64,000 nucleotides of DNA. Origin: Welwitschia mirabilis (taxonomy: Eukaryota; Gnetophyta; Gnetopsida; Welwitschiales). The translations under genes were made by a program, and so were the position numbers. Numbering within the stretch: position 1 is the stretch's first letter; each line of letters begins with the position of its first letter. Positions 46,101-58,226 of the stretch are shown here, piece by piece. The stretch covers positions 45,846,160-45,910,159 of the forward strand of contig JBOZIK010000001.1 of NCBI GenBank assembly GCA_051453625.1, read 5' to 3'. The notes under the pieces are model-generated. The model was not told the origin of the DNA. It worked only from the letters and a program-made list of their open reading frames with translations, and did not search any database.

Positions 46101-47799
46101 AATAAAAAGTTGAGGAACAGTTATGCCTAGGAGGCATATGAGACACAACTAATTATCAAGACTACAACTATATATCATAACTTAAATTTAAATAAAAAAA
46201 GAGAATAATAATTTTATTCAAGTATTTGACGGAATATAAATCTGAATATCTTCAATTTAATAGCATGCACAATCACTAAACTCTGTTTTAGCAAGAGAAA
46301 GCTTTATATTTTTAAAATCATTTTCACGTTACCTCAAAAATTTGATAAATTGTTTAGTTTGAATTTTCTTTTAATGAAATTAATATGTTCATAAGAAAAA
46401 AATAGTCATGAGATAATCTTATAACAATTAAAAACTTTATTAGGTAAGAAGTTTATTACATCATTTTGTAAAAATAAGATAAAAACATTGTTTAAGCTAT
46501 TAAAGCTAAAAAGATAAATCATTTAACTAAAGCAAATTAATTCTTAAGATAGCCAAAGAAATTGTTCTTCCTTGAGAATGCCTAGTCTTATATGATAATC
46601 CCATGTAACTCTCACCCGGGGGTAGTAGATGCATCTCACTTGGGACTCTAATAGCATGTGGATCTCTTTTAGGTGGGCTCATTAAAAGTTCTGGTAAGGC
46701 TTAGTATTCCATATTGTTTTCTTTATGTTCTCACTATAAAAACTAACTGCAATGAGACCAAGTGTAGGGTTCATGCCTTAAAGCTAATCAACGCTTTTTT
46801 TAATACCTACATCCATCTAGCTAATTGGTGTAGGAAAACATCGTAAGTAGAGTTTCCTTAATTAAGTTAATAATGAAGCTCTTTAGTCCCAACTCTCATG
46901 TACTCACACATCAAGTGATGAATCATAGGACCAAAACTTGGAAGAATGATACTATTTTCAAAACAATATTTATTAGCCTTGGTAATAAAAGTTCCTAAGG
47001 CATCCAAAACCTCAGCAATAGACTTATAAATACAGTATAAGTACTGCTACACTCCATTCTTTGACCTAACATAAATCTGAGGTGATTGAAGTTTTACACT
47101 CCTAATACACATATCGATCTTTGTAAAATCCTAGTTAAAAAGGCAATGATTTACCTTTTTAACTTCTAAAGTAGTAATGGGAGAGTAAGGGGGAGTGAAA
47201 ACCATGAGGATTAACTACGAAGAAGTGGTAAGGATTGAAAAATGATTAAATGGAGGAAATCTAAGGCTCAGATGGAGCATGATGAATGATCAACATTAAA
47301 GAATTAGATTTATAATGTAAGTTATCTTTAGTATGGTTGACAAGTGTGATTCAGTTTAAGTTACCCAGTGTACATGTTTTTAGTAATGAAGTAAAAAATT
47401 TTGAAGAAACTACATACTTGTTCTATTCAATAGCCAAGGTGTACCAAGTATTAGCAATAATATTTATGCAAGATAGAAATGGAGAAATTTTAAGCTCATT
47501 AAGATTCAATCTAAAGTTGGGACTTTAGATTGATTTATGATTATTTTAGTTTATCCTCAAGCTGCAATACTTTGTGGGGACCCATCAGATTTTATCATCA
47601 TCATTAACTACAAAGTGGTTGATGAAATCCTACAATTTATTTTTAATGAAAGAAGAGCTTTAAATAATATTATGTAAACAATAATTAGTAATATAGAGAA
47701 ATAATATATTTTAGGGAAGAATAAGAATTGAATGTTACCTATTCATTCTTATAATAAAAAATTATCAAGAGTCAAACCTCTAGAATAAGTTTATCTAGT
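46101..47799. other. Noncoding 3' internal sequence, copy B
   Basis: Collinear with 33421-35034 of copy A. No conserved reading frame. Confidence 0.55.
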
Positions 47800-48235
47800 T
47801 GATTGACACTGACCCAAAGTTAAAACTTTAAGTCAGATTTCGAGCCAACTTAATAAACGTAAAGATTTGTCTTCTAAGCATCTACACCTGCATAAAATAA
47901 GATTACTTAGTTGAAATGATACTAATTTAAAGCTAGAAATTTGAGTTAGATTTTAGAATAAACCATTGTGATGTAAGTCCAAAAAGTTGATTGACACTAG
48001 CTTAAAGTCAAAACTTTGAGTTGGATTTCATGCTAACTTGATTGTTTTCTTGTGTTCAGTAAACCTGCAATAAAACAAGAATGCCTAGTTAACTGACACT
48101 AACTCAAAGTCGAAACTTTAAGGTAGATTTTGAGCCAAGCTACTATGGTGCAAGTTCAAGAAGTTGTCTGACTCCAGCTCAAATTCAAAGCTTTGAGCCG
48201 GATTTTAAGTTAACTTATTTCTCTCGGGCCTGTTA
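47800..48235 (+). repeat. Minisatellite in copy B
   Basis: Units near 47805, 47925, 47990, 48090 and 48165 with GACACTAACTCAAAGTCGAA, ACTTTAAGGTAGATTTTGAGCCAA and variable spacers, equivalent to 35040-35470. Internal B breaks off just after this array. Confidence 0.7.
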
Positions 48236-48248
48236 ATAAAAAGAAAGG

Positions 48249-48343
48249 TTTTTTTTTTTTTTTTTTTTTTTGAGGAGTATGGGAGTTGGGGATGGAGGGA
48301 GGGATAGGGGGGGGATGGTTATTTTATTTATTAACCCCAATAA
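48249..48343. other. T23 run and purine/G-rich tract at the broken end of copy B
   Basis: A 23-base T run (48249-48271) is followed by GAGGAGTATGGGAGTTGGGG, then GATGGAGGGAGGGATAGGGG and more G. None of this exists in copy A. It stands where copy A would continue toward the 3' ORF, next to a 100-N gap (48344-48443). Confidence 0.7.
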
Positions 48344-48443
48344 NNNNNNNNNNNNNNNNNNNNNNNNNNNNNNNNNNNNNNNNNNNNNNNNNNNNNNNNN
48401 NNNNNNNNNNNNNNNNNNNNNNNNNNNNNNNNNNNNNNNNNNN

Positions 48444-48599
48444 TAAACAGTTAAATCTCAACTACTTTTTAGTAAGCCTTTGATTTTTATTTAATGATTT
48501 AAGCTTATCTTAGATTAATAGTATCATAGTTTATACACTTTTTTATCATATTTTCTTAATTTTTTTAATATTTATTTCATCATATAAGCTTTCATCAAT
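48444..48599 (+). repeat. Right LTR of the dimer, 3' end only
   Basis: TAAACAGTTAAATCTCAACT and the following 130 bases match the end of the central LTR (from about 40268), ending ATAAGCTTTCATCA. The 5' part of this LTR and the 3' ORF of copy B are missing, lost by deletion or hidden in the gap. Confidence 0.82.
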
Positions 48600-48604
48600 T
48601 ACCC
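48600..48604. repeat. Right target-site duplication ATTAC of the dimer
   Basis: ATTAC directly after the LTR terminus CATCA, identical to 26876-26880. Confidence 0.75.
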
Positions 48605-51600
48605 ATGTATGTTTTTCATAGAAAAGGTCATAAGCACTACCATTAATTCAACCATTTCATTAATCCTTTCATCTATTCACTTCACTTTTAAACCACTTCA
48701 TTAAACCTATAAATCATTTATGGTTCCCATATACCTATAAGTTCATAATACTAGTGATCTTAATTAATGGTCTTTAATAATTAAATTGATAATGATAAGT
48801 GTTATTTGTATTAATTTAAGTATTGGTTAGATTAGATGTATTTATAATAAGTGTTCTTTATATTATTTTGCATTACATTGTTAAAGTTTGCACTCATTTG
48901 AGGTCTTTAATTTAGAAAAAGAAAATGGATTAAAAGGTGGAATTTACTTTTATGTTATACGTTTTTTAAGCATTTATAAGAATAAGATATTTCTTAATTA
49001 GACTAATGAACCATAATCCCTTCTATGTGCATCAAAAATGTATATAAGAAGTATACTCTCTTCTTTAAAAGATTTTTTTTTATATTTGATTAGTTTATTA
49101 AATTTATTTAACTACATTAAGGCTATTGATGCTCACTCAAAATGAATCTCTATTGAAAAATGCCATAGTTCTAGAAGCTCAATAATATCAAAATGCTTAA
49201 AGAAAAGGTACTAATGATTATAAAATAAAAGGTGAAACAAAAATTAAAGTAGGAATTGCATAACTTCTATGTGTTACTTTTTCTAACAATTATACTCAAG
49301 ATTTGCTTAGTACTTTTAAAATTTCATGAGTTAACTTAGTTAGTACCTCACTCGTTGACATTAGGATCTATTAAAGAAACTTAAAAAATTACAAAAATTA
49401 TAATAAAATAAGGTCATTACCTAGATGAATTATCTCTTTTATTCTTAGGTTACATGGTTGAGTTTCATTTGTATTACCATTTTCTACTTTATTCCCACTC
49501 ACATTACCATTTTTACTTTACCTCTATTGAATGAGAATGAACATCAAGAGATACAAATGTTTTTATTATGAAATAACCCTTTACTTCATGTTTATTCAAG
49601 AAATTATGCTTCAATTGTTAGCAAGAAGATATTGATTAAAAGATAAAGATAGTGATTTCTTAATAGTTATCATGTTCTTTGCATTATACCTTAGTTGCAT
49701 CACCTTGCATTTCTTTTCCTTTGAAAAAAAATGACACGTAATGAAGAATTTTCCATGTAATGTTGTATCAACTTGTTCTCAAATTTTGCATTTAATTTTT
49801 TCTATCTTTTCAAACTTTAAGGATAAGTTTATCTTTGGTTAAGGAATATGGAATTCACATTTTTAACTTAATGCCTTATTTTTCCAAAAATTGACCAAAT
49901 TTTTCAAGTTCATTACTCTAATACTTGAATGTTTTCAAACATTTTCAATATTAATCACTATTTTTCACATGTTTTGCTAAGGGACTAGTAAAATTTTGGT
50001 TTAGGATATGGTAACATGTAAATATTTACATTTATCTCAAGTATATTAGACCAATTTATCATAATTGAAGATATCAATTTAATTATTTTATCATAAAAAT
50101 ATGTCTTCTATATTTTTTTATGTCATATGTGAATTTTTGCTTTTATCCATATGTTCTTAGATTTTTATTCATGTTTTGAAAAACATATCTAAAAATGCAT
50201 TTACTCTATACCAAACAAAGATTATGCTAGAGACATGTGATAGTGACACCAATTAAAGGAATACTGCTCCAAAGACCACATGTTGAACTCTTCATAACAA
50301 TCCCTAGTAAACACTAGAAAGATAAATATGTCAATTACTCCATTAATCATTCTAAGAGAAATATTCCAACCACTTCACCATGTTAGAAGATGAAGATTAT
50401 AGCTACTCCACTAAATACTACAAGATGAAATATCCAGTACCTTATCTAATATAAAGGACAACAAACCCAAATGATCTCAATCCGATTATTAATTAGAAAA
50501 AGGGTTAAGTTATTCAATTTATAAATTATTACTTGAAGACAATGCTTATCCTTAAAGCAAAGGATCCTTTTAAGATGTTGTGCTAAGTTCCTCCTTTAGG
50601 ATTGGGCTAGCCTTAAGGCTATCTTAATGCTTTTATAAATAAGCTTTAGATTTATTTCATTGAAATACTACAATTCTATTTCCTAATACTAAATGATAGT
50701 ATCTTTTCTTTCTTGATTTTAAGTTGTGAGTTACTTCATACTTTTAATACTTGATTTAAGCTATACTATTATTGAGTTATTGATACAAGAGTATTTCTTA
50801 TTTATATTTTGACTTCATAGTTTGAATTTGCTTGATAGGATCTATGTTTTGTTTCCTATTTATCATGATTATGATCAGGTAATAGATCAAAGTGACAAAG
50901 ATATTTCACCACTATTCATGTGGTGAATAAGATTATGTCATCACATTATAAGTTATAATGAACTTGGTGTTTTTAAGATTTACACTAGGAATTTTCATTA
51001 TATATTTAAATATATTTTTTAATTAAAATAATAAAGCTTATGCTTTGAGTGTTAAGCCTATTTCCATATTGATGCATATTAAAATATCTTTAATCACTTT
51101 CTTTATTTGCTTTGTTTCTATTTACAATTTTGTATGATGTTAATTTCACTATTTTTCTATCAACATCATACCTATGAGAGAATGACTCTAGAATCCTTTT
51201 TACAATAGAAGCCTTTGATAATATTGGTAAAAATTTAACTTGATTGTGTATGACTTGTATTAATTAGGTTGATCTTGCATTTCTTTAATAAATCTATAAA
51301 CACAAGCGTAGATGAGTTGTACCTTGAATAACTACTAGTTTGAGAATTTTCCAATTCTACCTACATTGAAAATTAAATATCATTCATATCTTAAGGGAAA
51401 AATATCAAATGCTTATCTATTTTTAGTTTATTTTCTTAAGAAAAATTTTTATAATAAAATGTAAATTTGCAAATACTCTAGTCTATAGAATTCTTTCTAA
51501 TAAAAAGAAAGCATTACCAAGTAATATTTAAAATATGACTATTTTTTAAATTTTGATTGATGAAAAATTTCATATTTTCAATCCTATATTGTGTAATGAA

Positions 51601-51689
51601 TAATATTATGAGGGGATTCATTTATCAAAATTTAGAGTCATATTATCATTAGATTTTGGAAAGGTTCTTGTAGACCTCTATCTTATAAA
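48605..51689. other. Unassigned sequence between the dimer and element C
   Basis: No gene or repeat could be supported. It is the continuation of the DNA into which the dimer inserted. It does not read as the RT of element D, so D does not simply resume here. Part may be decayed internal sequence of element C. Confidence 0.35.
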
Positions 51690-54240
51690 TTTTAAATATT
51701 GAGTAACAAAATTAGGATGACCTCAATCACTAAATCTGTACAAGAGGTGTAATTTGGAGATAATTTTTAAATTTTGTAGGAGTTTACAATAAACAAAGGA
51801 AGAAGAACTATTAGAAATAATGGTGATAACATGAAAGTATTAGTTTCTCAAGAATATATCAACAAAATACTAGGTCTATCAAGTGAGGAAACATCTATAG
51901 AATAAACAAGTAAAAGAAATGATACCAAACATGGCATCAAGTTATTATGTATAGTGATAATGAAAGAAAGGATCCCAATTGAAAAAAATTATAATTATAA
52001 ATATGTTTTATTTTGAAAATAGTAATCAATAATTTGATGATAATATTAAATAAATAGAAAGAATTAACATTGCAAAAACTCTACATGTTTAAATCCATTA
52101 AAAAAATAGCAAAATGAAAGAATATAAATAGTGCTAAAGGAATTTTTGGGGGCTTATGAGATAAGTTACTAAAATGAGAAAGGTAGGAGCTAGGAAATTG
52201 TAAGTTTAGGATATTCCTCAATAATTATGAGAATTATAAATGATAAGGGAGTGGACATAAGAGTGAATAAATCCCATGTAAAATTAATAGTTCAATCCTT
52301 ATTTAGAGTCAAATAATTAAGAGTTATTAAATCTAAATCAAAAGGGAATTCTGAGAAAGAGGAACGTAGCAGTTCATATACTCCAACCAATATAGAAACA
52401 AAGACATCTAAAATGGAAGAACTTAGTACAATCCATTTTTCTATATAGCAATTATTAAAGATGTATTTTCAAATAAGCTCATTTTTCAAAGACTTGCAAA
52501 ATAATAAAATTAATAGCATTACCATTTCTATAAATTCATTCACGAAAGAAATGTAGACCTCCATCAAATGGAGGAAGGAATCTTCTATTTTGCAGAGTTA
52601 GAATTCATTGTTATATATAAGAAATAAATCTTTAAGGAAATAACTAGATCATGGAATTGAAATACAAGATTGAGAGAAAGATAATAGAAATTTACTATTT
52701 AAAAATTTATAAAGGGGTTAAGAAAAATTACAAGTGGCATATGGTTGAATACCAAAATTAGAAAAAAAAATTATGGAAGAAAATAATAACCTTAACTATA
52801 GGTTAAGAAATAAACTAAAATTATTGGTCACATTATCGTAGAGCATGGTAAGTTGTAAAACATATAACCCAAATTACATCAAACAATAATAAACTTTTAT
52901 TATATTTATTCATAGTGAGAAATACCTTCCTTTGTACAAAATAATTTTCAAATAAACATTATGTTCATCTCTAATGAATCAATGAGAAATTTATGAATAT
53001 ACAAGCAAATGAAATAATTATAAACAAAATTAGATAGAGTTATTACCTTTAAATGATACTTACCAAATATTTTTAAAAGAAAACAAGGATCGTATCTAGG
53101 AAGTCATAAATCAAGATAAAGAGTTAGGCTAAAATTTATAGTAATTAGATTATTAAGATGCTAATATTTACTCAGAAAGTGAATCATACATCTTTGGGAT
53201 GCATCTTATCAAATATTAAAGAAGAAATAAAAAATTTTATAAAAATCATGAAGGAACAACAAGGGAATGTCCTCCTAAAGATGATCATTTTGAATTAACT
53301 CTTAATAATATTTTTCGAAAATGATATAAAAATTAGAATAGCATCACAACATGAAAAATTAATAATTAGGAATAATGATAGAGTAATCATTTTATCATAC
53401 AATGAATGTTATTAGGATGATCTATGTAGAATTGATCTAAACCAACATTCAAAATTTAGAAAAGAAAAATATGTGATTATTACATGAAAATCACATAATG
53501 GAAGCTCAATTGAGCAAAAGAGTAGTATTTAAATATGAGGAACTAAGGATCCACATTAGTTTATAATATTATTCATATAAATTATATGATTTTATTAATA
53601 TATTTCAGAATGAATTACAAACTATGATATAAAAAACTTTAAAGGATAGGTTAAAAGTCAATTAACGTTTTGAAGCTTATGATGAAAATTGTAAATATTG
53701 AAAAACAAATTTGATAGAGATAAAAGGGCTTATCTACTACAGAAGTAGAAAACTTCATTGATTCCATAGCTACTTAATTTAATAAAGCTATAAAAGAGTG
53801 TATAGTGTATTTTAACTTATTTGGAATAAACTCCTCAGGATTTCCAATAACTTTGCATACTCTATGACATAATCATAACTCATGATAAGGAATGCTTTTG
53901 TTGAAAATTTTGAAAAATTTAAAACAAGTAACTTTACAAGAATCTTTATAATACCAATTAGTCAAGCCTTAAATGAAAATAGTACAAGTCAAATATCCAT
54001 CTAAGAGTAGAGGTGGGAACAAGTTAAAAAGATTCAAGAAGATCCAAATTTAGAAGAAACTAAGTCAATAGATCTAAATGATCCTATCTTTTAAGAATAG
54101 CAAAGAAAATTTATGAATACCATTAAATAAGAAAACTAATTAGACTAGTATTCCAAGCTAATAGTAGTAGAAGAAGATCTTAAGGAGAAACCTTTTATAT
54201 TTAAAAGAAGAACCAAGAAATGAGTCTAATTTGTTAAGGG
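51690..54240 (+). pseudogene. 3' ORF remnant of element C (relative of the dimer family)
   Basis: Collinear with the 3' ORF of copy A but more diverged. At about 51790-51900 it reads MKVLVSQEYINKILGLSSEE, matching the IVITQENIREMLHLP block. Similarity continues through the YYFIDRFK-like area (53540-53640) to the end, where SIDLNDPIF matches IIDLSDLTL. The Cys/His-rich stretch and the basic tail of copy A are not recognisable. Stops are frequent. The upstream gag-pol part of C is absent. Confidence 0.6.
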
Positions 54241-54267
54241 ACTAATAAAAACTTGATCTTGAGGAAA

Positions 54268-55199
54268 TAAATGAAGGAAAAAACATATGTATTAAAGTTG
54301 ATTTTTTTATGATGTGAGTAATAATTTTCTTACTGAAAACTAATATGTTTTTAATAATTTTATTATTAGTTAATAGTATGTGTATTCACTATTGAAATTA
54401 TTTTATGTACAACATGCAATGAATGACTAGAAGGTAGGAACCACTTTTTCCCATGTTGCTACTTCTAAAGAGCCAAAATAGAGACTATCAAGGAGGAACT
54501 TAAAAGAAAATAATAAACAAAAAAGGAAAAGAAATTGAGGAATCTTTGAAAATAAGAAAGAGGGTGAAAATCTTAAGCTAAGGATCAAAAAGTAAAGAAG
54601 CTCTAGAGCATTCCAAATGGAGTAGTAGGTGTCTTCTAAGATCCAATGTCATCTAAAAAGGGGAAAATTCTCATTAGTAAATTCTATAATAATTTTGCAT
54701 TTTTACATCAAGATAAGGTATAAGCTGAAATACTATTTATTCATAATGATATGACATGCTAAAAATTACTTTAAGTAGTGATACTACTTGAAAAAGTAGT
54801 ATTTTCACTTTTTTTCTTCTATATTTATATTTGGATAGATGCTTAGGATATAATACTTAGAAATAGGTACTATCTAGCTTTATTTTATTCATATTTTTTG
54901 TAATATTCCCACACTGTATTCTATGCATATAACTAAAAACATGCTACACTATTTTAAGAACTAGTCTTTATAGGACTTGTAAAAACACTAATCTTTCATT
55001 AAAGTAATTAATAAGCAAGTTCAGAATCAAACTATCCAAGTTGATCATTTTTAAGAAGTAATCTTGGAAATAGAATTTAAACTAAGGTCATTGAGGATTT
55101 GACCATATTATTTATTTCTTTAATTAAACTTTCATTTTTTATTAATGATTTAAACTTAATTTAGATTAAGAGTTACATAGTTTTATAGATGTTTCATCA
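54268..55199 (+). repeat. 3' LTR of element C
   Basis: 932 bp. The upstream TTGTTAAGGGACTAATAAAA, then GAGGAAA, equals the 3' internal end of copy A. Shared LTR landmarks are TATGTTTTTAATAATTTTAT, the AAAGTAGTATTTTCACTTTT block, ACTTAGAAATAGGTACTATC, TTTTTATTAATGATTTAAAC and the end GTTTCATCA. Identity to the central LTR is clearly lower than between the dimer LTRs, so C belongs to an older or different subfamily. Confidence 0.7.
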
Positions 55200-55539
55200 C
55201 AATTTATACTATTTATTCATTGGTTTTCTAATAATATTCTTTTATCATGTACATTTTGCATATATTTCTACTTTCCAAAATAGAAATATAATTTTATCAT
55301 CAATACATAAGTCTTATCAATACCAAAGTGACTTGTTATGTCTTCTTGATTCTTTTACATTACTACATTTGTTCTCATAAACCTATTAGTCTACGTAACA
55401 TGTTATCTTTTAGTAGACAATTATCCTAGATATGATAAATAATGGAACATCTACATTAAATTGGATTTTAAAAAGCATGCCAAACGGTTTTGAAGTCTTC
55501 ATCCTCTACATAAATATCTTTTAAATGAAAAAATTCATG
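55200..55539. other. Junction between element C and element G
   Basis: A short AT-rich stretch without recognisable coding. On the minus strand it should hold the integrase start of G, which is missing. G is therefore truncated here or was split by insertion of C. Confidence 0.4.
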
Positions 55540-55830
55540 AATAATAATTGAACTTCAACTAAGTATACAGGTAGTTCTGCTAAATAAATCTGCACTTGAT
55601 TTGTTGATTCTTTTTATATTTTGTGATAAATTAAATTCTTATAATTTCTCTACTTGTTTTGATTTTTAAAAGTTAATTTATCTTGTAATCAAGGTATTAT
55701 AGAGATTTATGATCGATGAATAAGATATATCCCTTAATAAAAAGGTAATGTCCTCAATATTTTAATGCTTGCAGATGAGATAAAGTTCTTTTTTATATGT
55801 AAATTATTTTTTTTCTTAGCTTTTTTTATT
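55540..55830 (-). pseudogene. RNase H, element G
   Basis: The minus strand reads HLQALKYWGHYLFIKGYILF and IDHKSL, stop, YLDYKIN, then EIIRI, stop, FITKYKKN. This fits 'QALR.W.HYL..KEF.I.TDHESLKYL..Q.KL..RH..W.EF...F...IKYKKGK.N' of chromovirus-type RNase H. It lies directly downstream of the RT on the same strand. Stops stand at probable Gln and Lys codons. Confidence 0.7.
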
Positions 55831-56240
55831 TCTCAATAAATTTATTTTTTATATTTAGAGCATTTGTTAATCTAGATAGGATAACTAGTCATTCATAGAG
55901 GTTATCATGTGTTTTAAAGGTAGCTTTTCACTCATCTTCCCTTCTTATGTATATTTAACAATATCCACTTTTTATATCAATCTTACTGAACCAAGATAAT
56001 CCTACTAAGTTATGTAAGATAGTATCCATTATTGGCATTTAAATTATTACCCAATAATAATTTTATTAATAGGTCTTAAATCCACATACATGCTCATTTC
56101 TCGATTGTCTTTTTTTTACTATAAAAATCACGTGTATATCACATGAAAAAAATGCCTTTAAAAATGAGTTCTCTTTTAAATGTTCTTAAACCTTCATTTG
56201 TACTATTTCTTCTTATTTGATGTCATCAAATAAGTATCTT
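55831..56240 (-). pseudogene. Reverse transcriptase N-terminal half, element G
   Basis: The minus strand reads LPNKDTYLMTSNKKK (for PNKAPYRMTP.E..E), then MSMYVDLRPINKII (for RMCVDLRPINKIT) near 56085, and LVGLSWFSKIDIKSGYC (for L.GA..FSKIDLRSGYHQI) near 55960. The palm box with DD is not recognisable between here and the RNase H, suggesting an internal deletion. The type is Ty3/gypsy, chromovirus-like. Confidence 0.8.
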
Positions 56241-56840
56241 TATTGGGAAGTATAACTTTCATAATAATACCTACTTGCTATTCTATGGATCTTTTATAAG
56301 ATAATACAATAGGATTTTATTCCACTAAACTATGTACAAATTATTATTTTGATTGTTCAACTTCTACAATCTCTTTTTGCACAACTTTTTTGTTTTCTTG
56401 TGTCAGTCTTATTACAATTCCCAATGCAAACCTATATTCATTTGATTCATGAGAAACTTTTTAGTTAAATAGAAAATGCCTAATAAATGATTGTTTACTT
56501 TTTCTTTAAATGTTTTTAATATAAACTATTTACACAATTTAATAAGAAAATAGGTGTATTCAATTTTATCATGCTTGCTTTATAAATCAAATTGCTAAGA
56601 TCCTTTAAGTAAGATATGGCATGCATCTGTGAGTAATACATCATGATAAGTATCCAATTTGAAACTTATTAAACATTATTTGTTTACTCTTACATGATAG
56701 CCCTTTTGAAGCCATGTTATCTTATATGCTTTAGGATTTCATCTTACTCTAAAATTTGGATTTCTCATCATTTTATGAAAATAGAATTATAAGATCTTCC
56801 TATATCTATAATAACTTTATAAACCTTGTTCTTCTACTTG
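56241..56840 (-). pseudogene. Aspartic protease region, element G
   Basis: The minus strand near 56823-56790 reads KVIIDIGRSYNSI, a plausible relic of 'KALIDSGATHNFI', followed at about 56450-56220 by FALGIVIRLTQENKKVV and the spacer to RT. Identification rests on position between gag and RT and on this one motif. Confidence 0.5.
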
Positions 56841-57800
56841 CATCTTGTTTTGAAGAGCTTTCTCCTTTCAGATAATTCTTGTTGCTTATTTTTATTTTGG
56901 TATTAATATTATTTTACTAAGAACTTATTATTCTCTTTTACTTTTGTAACTTTTCCTTATGTTTCTATTGTTTTGTTATCTTTACCTTATTAAAACATTA
57001 CAATTCTAGAGGTTCCTTTTTATTTTATGTTGATAACCAAGGGATCTCTATCTGCTTTATCTATAAATGAAGCAAATGGAAGTTTTTTCTCTACTTTTGC
57101 CTCCTCCTCTTATTATTCCTTCCTTTTAAAAATGAAGATTCTTCTTAGGCCCTTCAATTTCTTTTTTGTTAATTTGTTGGTTCTTCTATGCCTCTACCTT
57201 TTACATATCTTGTACTTCTTATTTTACTTTTGTGTTTGCTTTTTTATTTTTGTTTTACATTTGAATCATATAGATAGACTTCCTCTAAAGCTTTGAAAGT
57301 GCATATATCCAATTACTATAAGATAGAGAACTTAACCCATTAATGAATCATGTAATCTCTTCTTTCATAATTCTAATGTAGTTATCATGGATAGTACATT
57401 AATGAAATGCTTCTATAAATTCTTTTGTAACCTTCCATTTTTTCTTTCAAACTATGCATCCTTCTAATTCCATAAATATCTAAACTAAAAAGATTATTCT
57501 TTATCTTTGTCTTTATGTTTTTCTAATATTGAATTAGATACCTAATAATGTGATTTTTCTATTTTCTTTCTTGTTAAATGACTACTATTCCTTTTATTTT
57601 TCTTTTTTACATGAAACTTTACTTATTTCCTCCACACGTTCTCTCTCAAAATGCTTTTCTATATGTTTAATCTAGTATAAACATTAATTATGTTTCATAC
57701 TTCCATCATAAAATGGTACCTCCACAGGTTTTTCTACTTATTCATTTCAAGGATTTTATCATCTTTTATTGTTTCATTTAAAAACTTTTAAACAATCTTC
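56841..57800 (-). pseudogene. gag region, element G
   Basis: The minus strand from about 57735 reads VPFYDGSMKHN, then IKHIEKHFERERVEEISKVS, similar in layout to 'P.FDG.....W....E..F' at the start of chromovirus gag. The rest is too broken to follow; a zinc knuckle could not be confirmed. The plus-strand frames at 57027-57296 and 57769-57981 are shadows of this region. Confidence 0.45.
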
Positions 57801-57973
57801 TTATAGGCTCTTTTATTTTCTACTCTTCATTACTTATGTCTTCCCAATTTTCCTAATATTTCTTAGATTCCCAAATATCTTTAGAAGTTCTAGATTTGTC
57901 TTTTGTTTTTTTCTCTTCATTAAGACCAACATAACCTCATTCTTCTATTCTTGTATTCCCATTTTTTATCCAA

Positions 57974-58150
57974 ATTGGTGACAGTGATCCTCTTAGATGT
58001 TATATCTTAGTTTCCATTGCCTTCTCTTGTGCGTTTTTCTCAAAAAAACATTATAACACCAAATTGATGAAAATGATCCTCTTAGATGCCATTTTTTAGT
58101 TTCCATTACCTCCTCTTATGCCTTTTCCTCAAAAAGCATTATAACACCAC
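57974..58150 (+). repeat. Tandem duplication, 2 x about 88 bp
   Basis: Two adjacent copies (about 57974-58061 and 58062-58150) share GTGATCCTCTTAGATG or ATGATCCTCTTAGATG, TTAGTTTCCATT(G/A)CC and CATTATAACACCA. They lie in the leader of element G between primer binding site and gag. Confidence 0.75.
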
Positions 58151-58206
58151 CATAAATTCTTATATCCCTACTCTCTTATAACTTCTTATAATAATCTTGG
58201 AATTTT

Positions 58207-58225
58207 AACCTTGGATCTAATGCCA
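58207..58225 (-). promoter_or_regulatory. Primer binding site of element G (initiator-Met type)
   Basis: The minus strand reads TGGCATTAGATCCAAGGTT, one base after an LTR-like end TACA. It matches the plant chromovirus site TGGTATCAGAGCCAAGGTT allowing transitions. It fixes the 5' end of G at this place and its orientation as minus. Confidence 0.75.
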
Positions 58226-58226
58226 A

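Larger units (their letters stand above)
26881..48599 (+). mobile_element. Tandem dimer of one Ty3/gypsy family (LTR-A-LTR-B-LTR)
   Basis: Three LTRs of one family (26881-27776, 39471-40420, 48444-48599 partial) alternate with two internal regions in the same orientation. Internal A runs 27777-39470 with gag, PR, RT, RNase H, IN, noncoding module, minisatellite and 3' ORF. Internal B runs 40421-48343 with the same series except the 3' ORF. The central LTR is entered from the 3' end of A and left through the primer binding site of B, with no flanking target duplication. The only 5-bp duplication (ATTAC) flanks the whole. The RT signature (CIDF..LN, DHFP.SFI.QVL, FMDD) and the CCHC gag place the family with Athila/Tat elements. 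The copies are diverged from each other, so this is not an assembly duplicate. Confidence 0.78.

Noticed and set aside
57027-57981. Plus-strand frames of 89 and 70 codons rich in Phe and Leu
   Set aside because: Antisense shadows of the Lys-rich gag region of the minus-strand element G.
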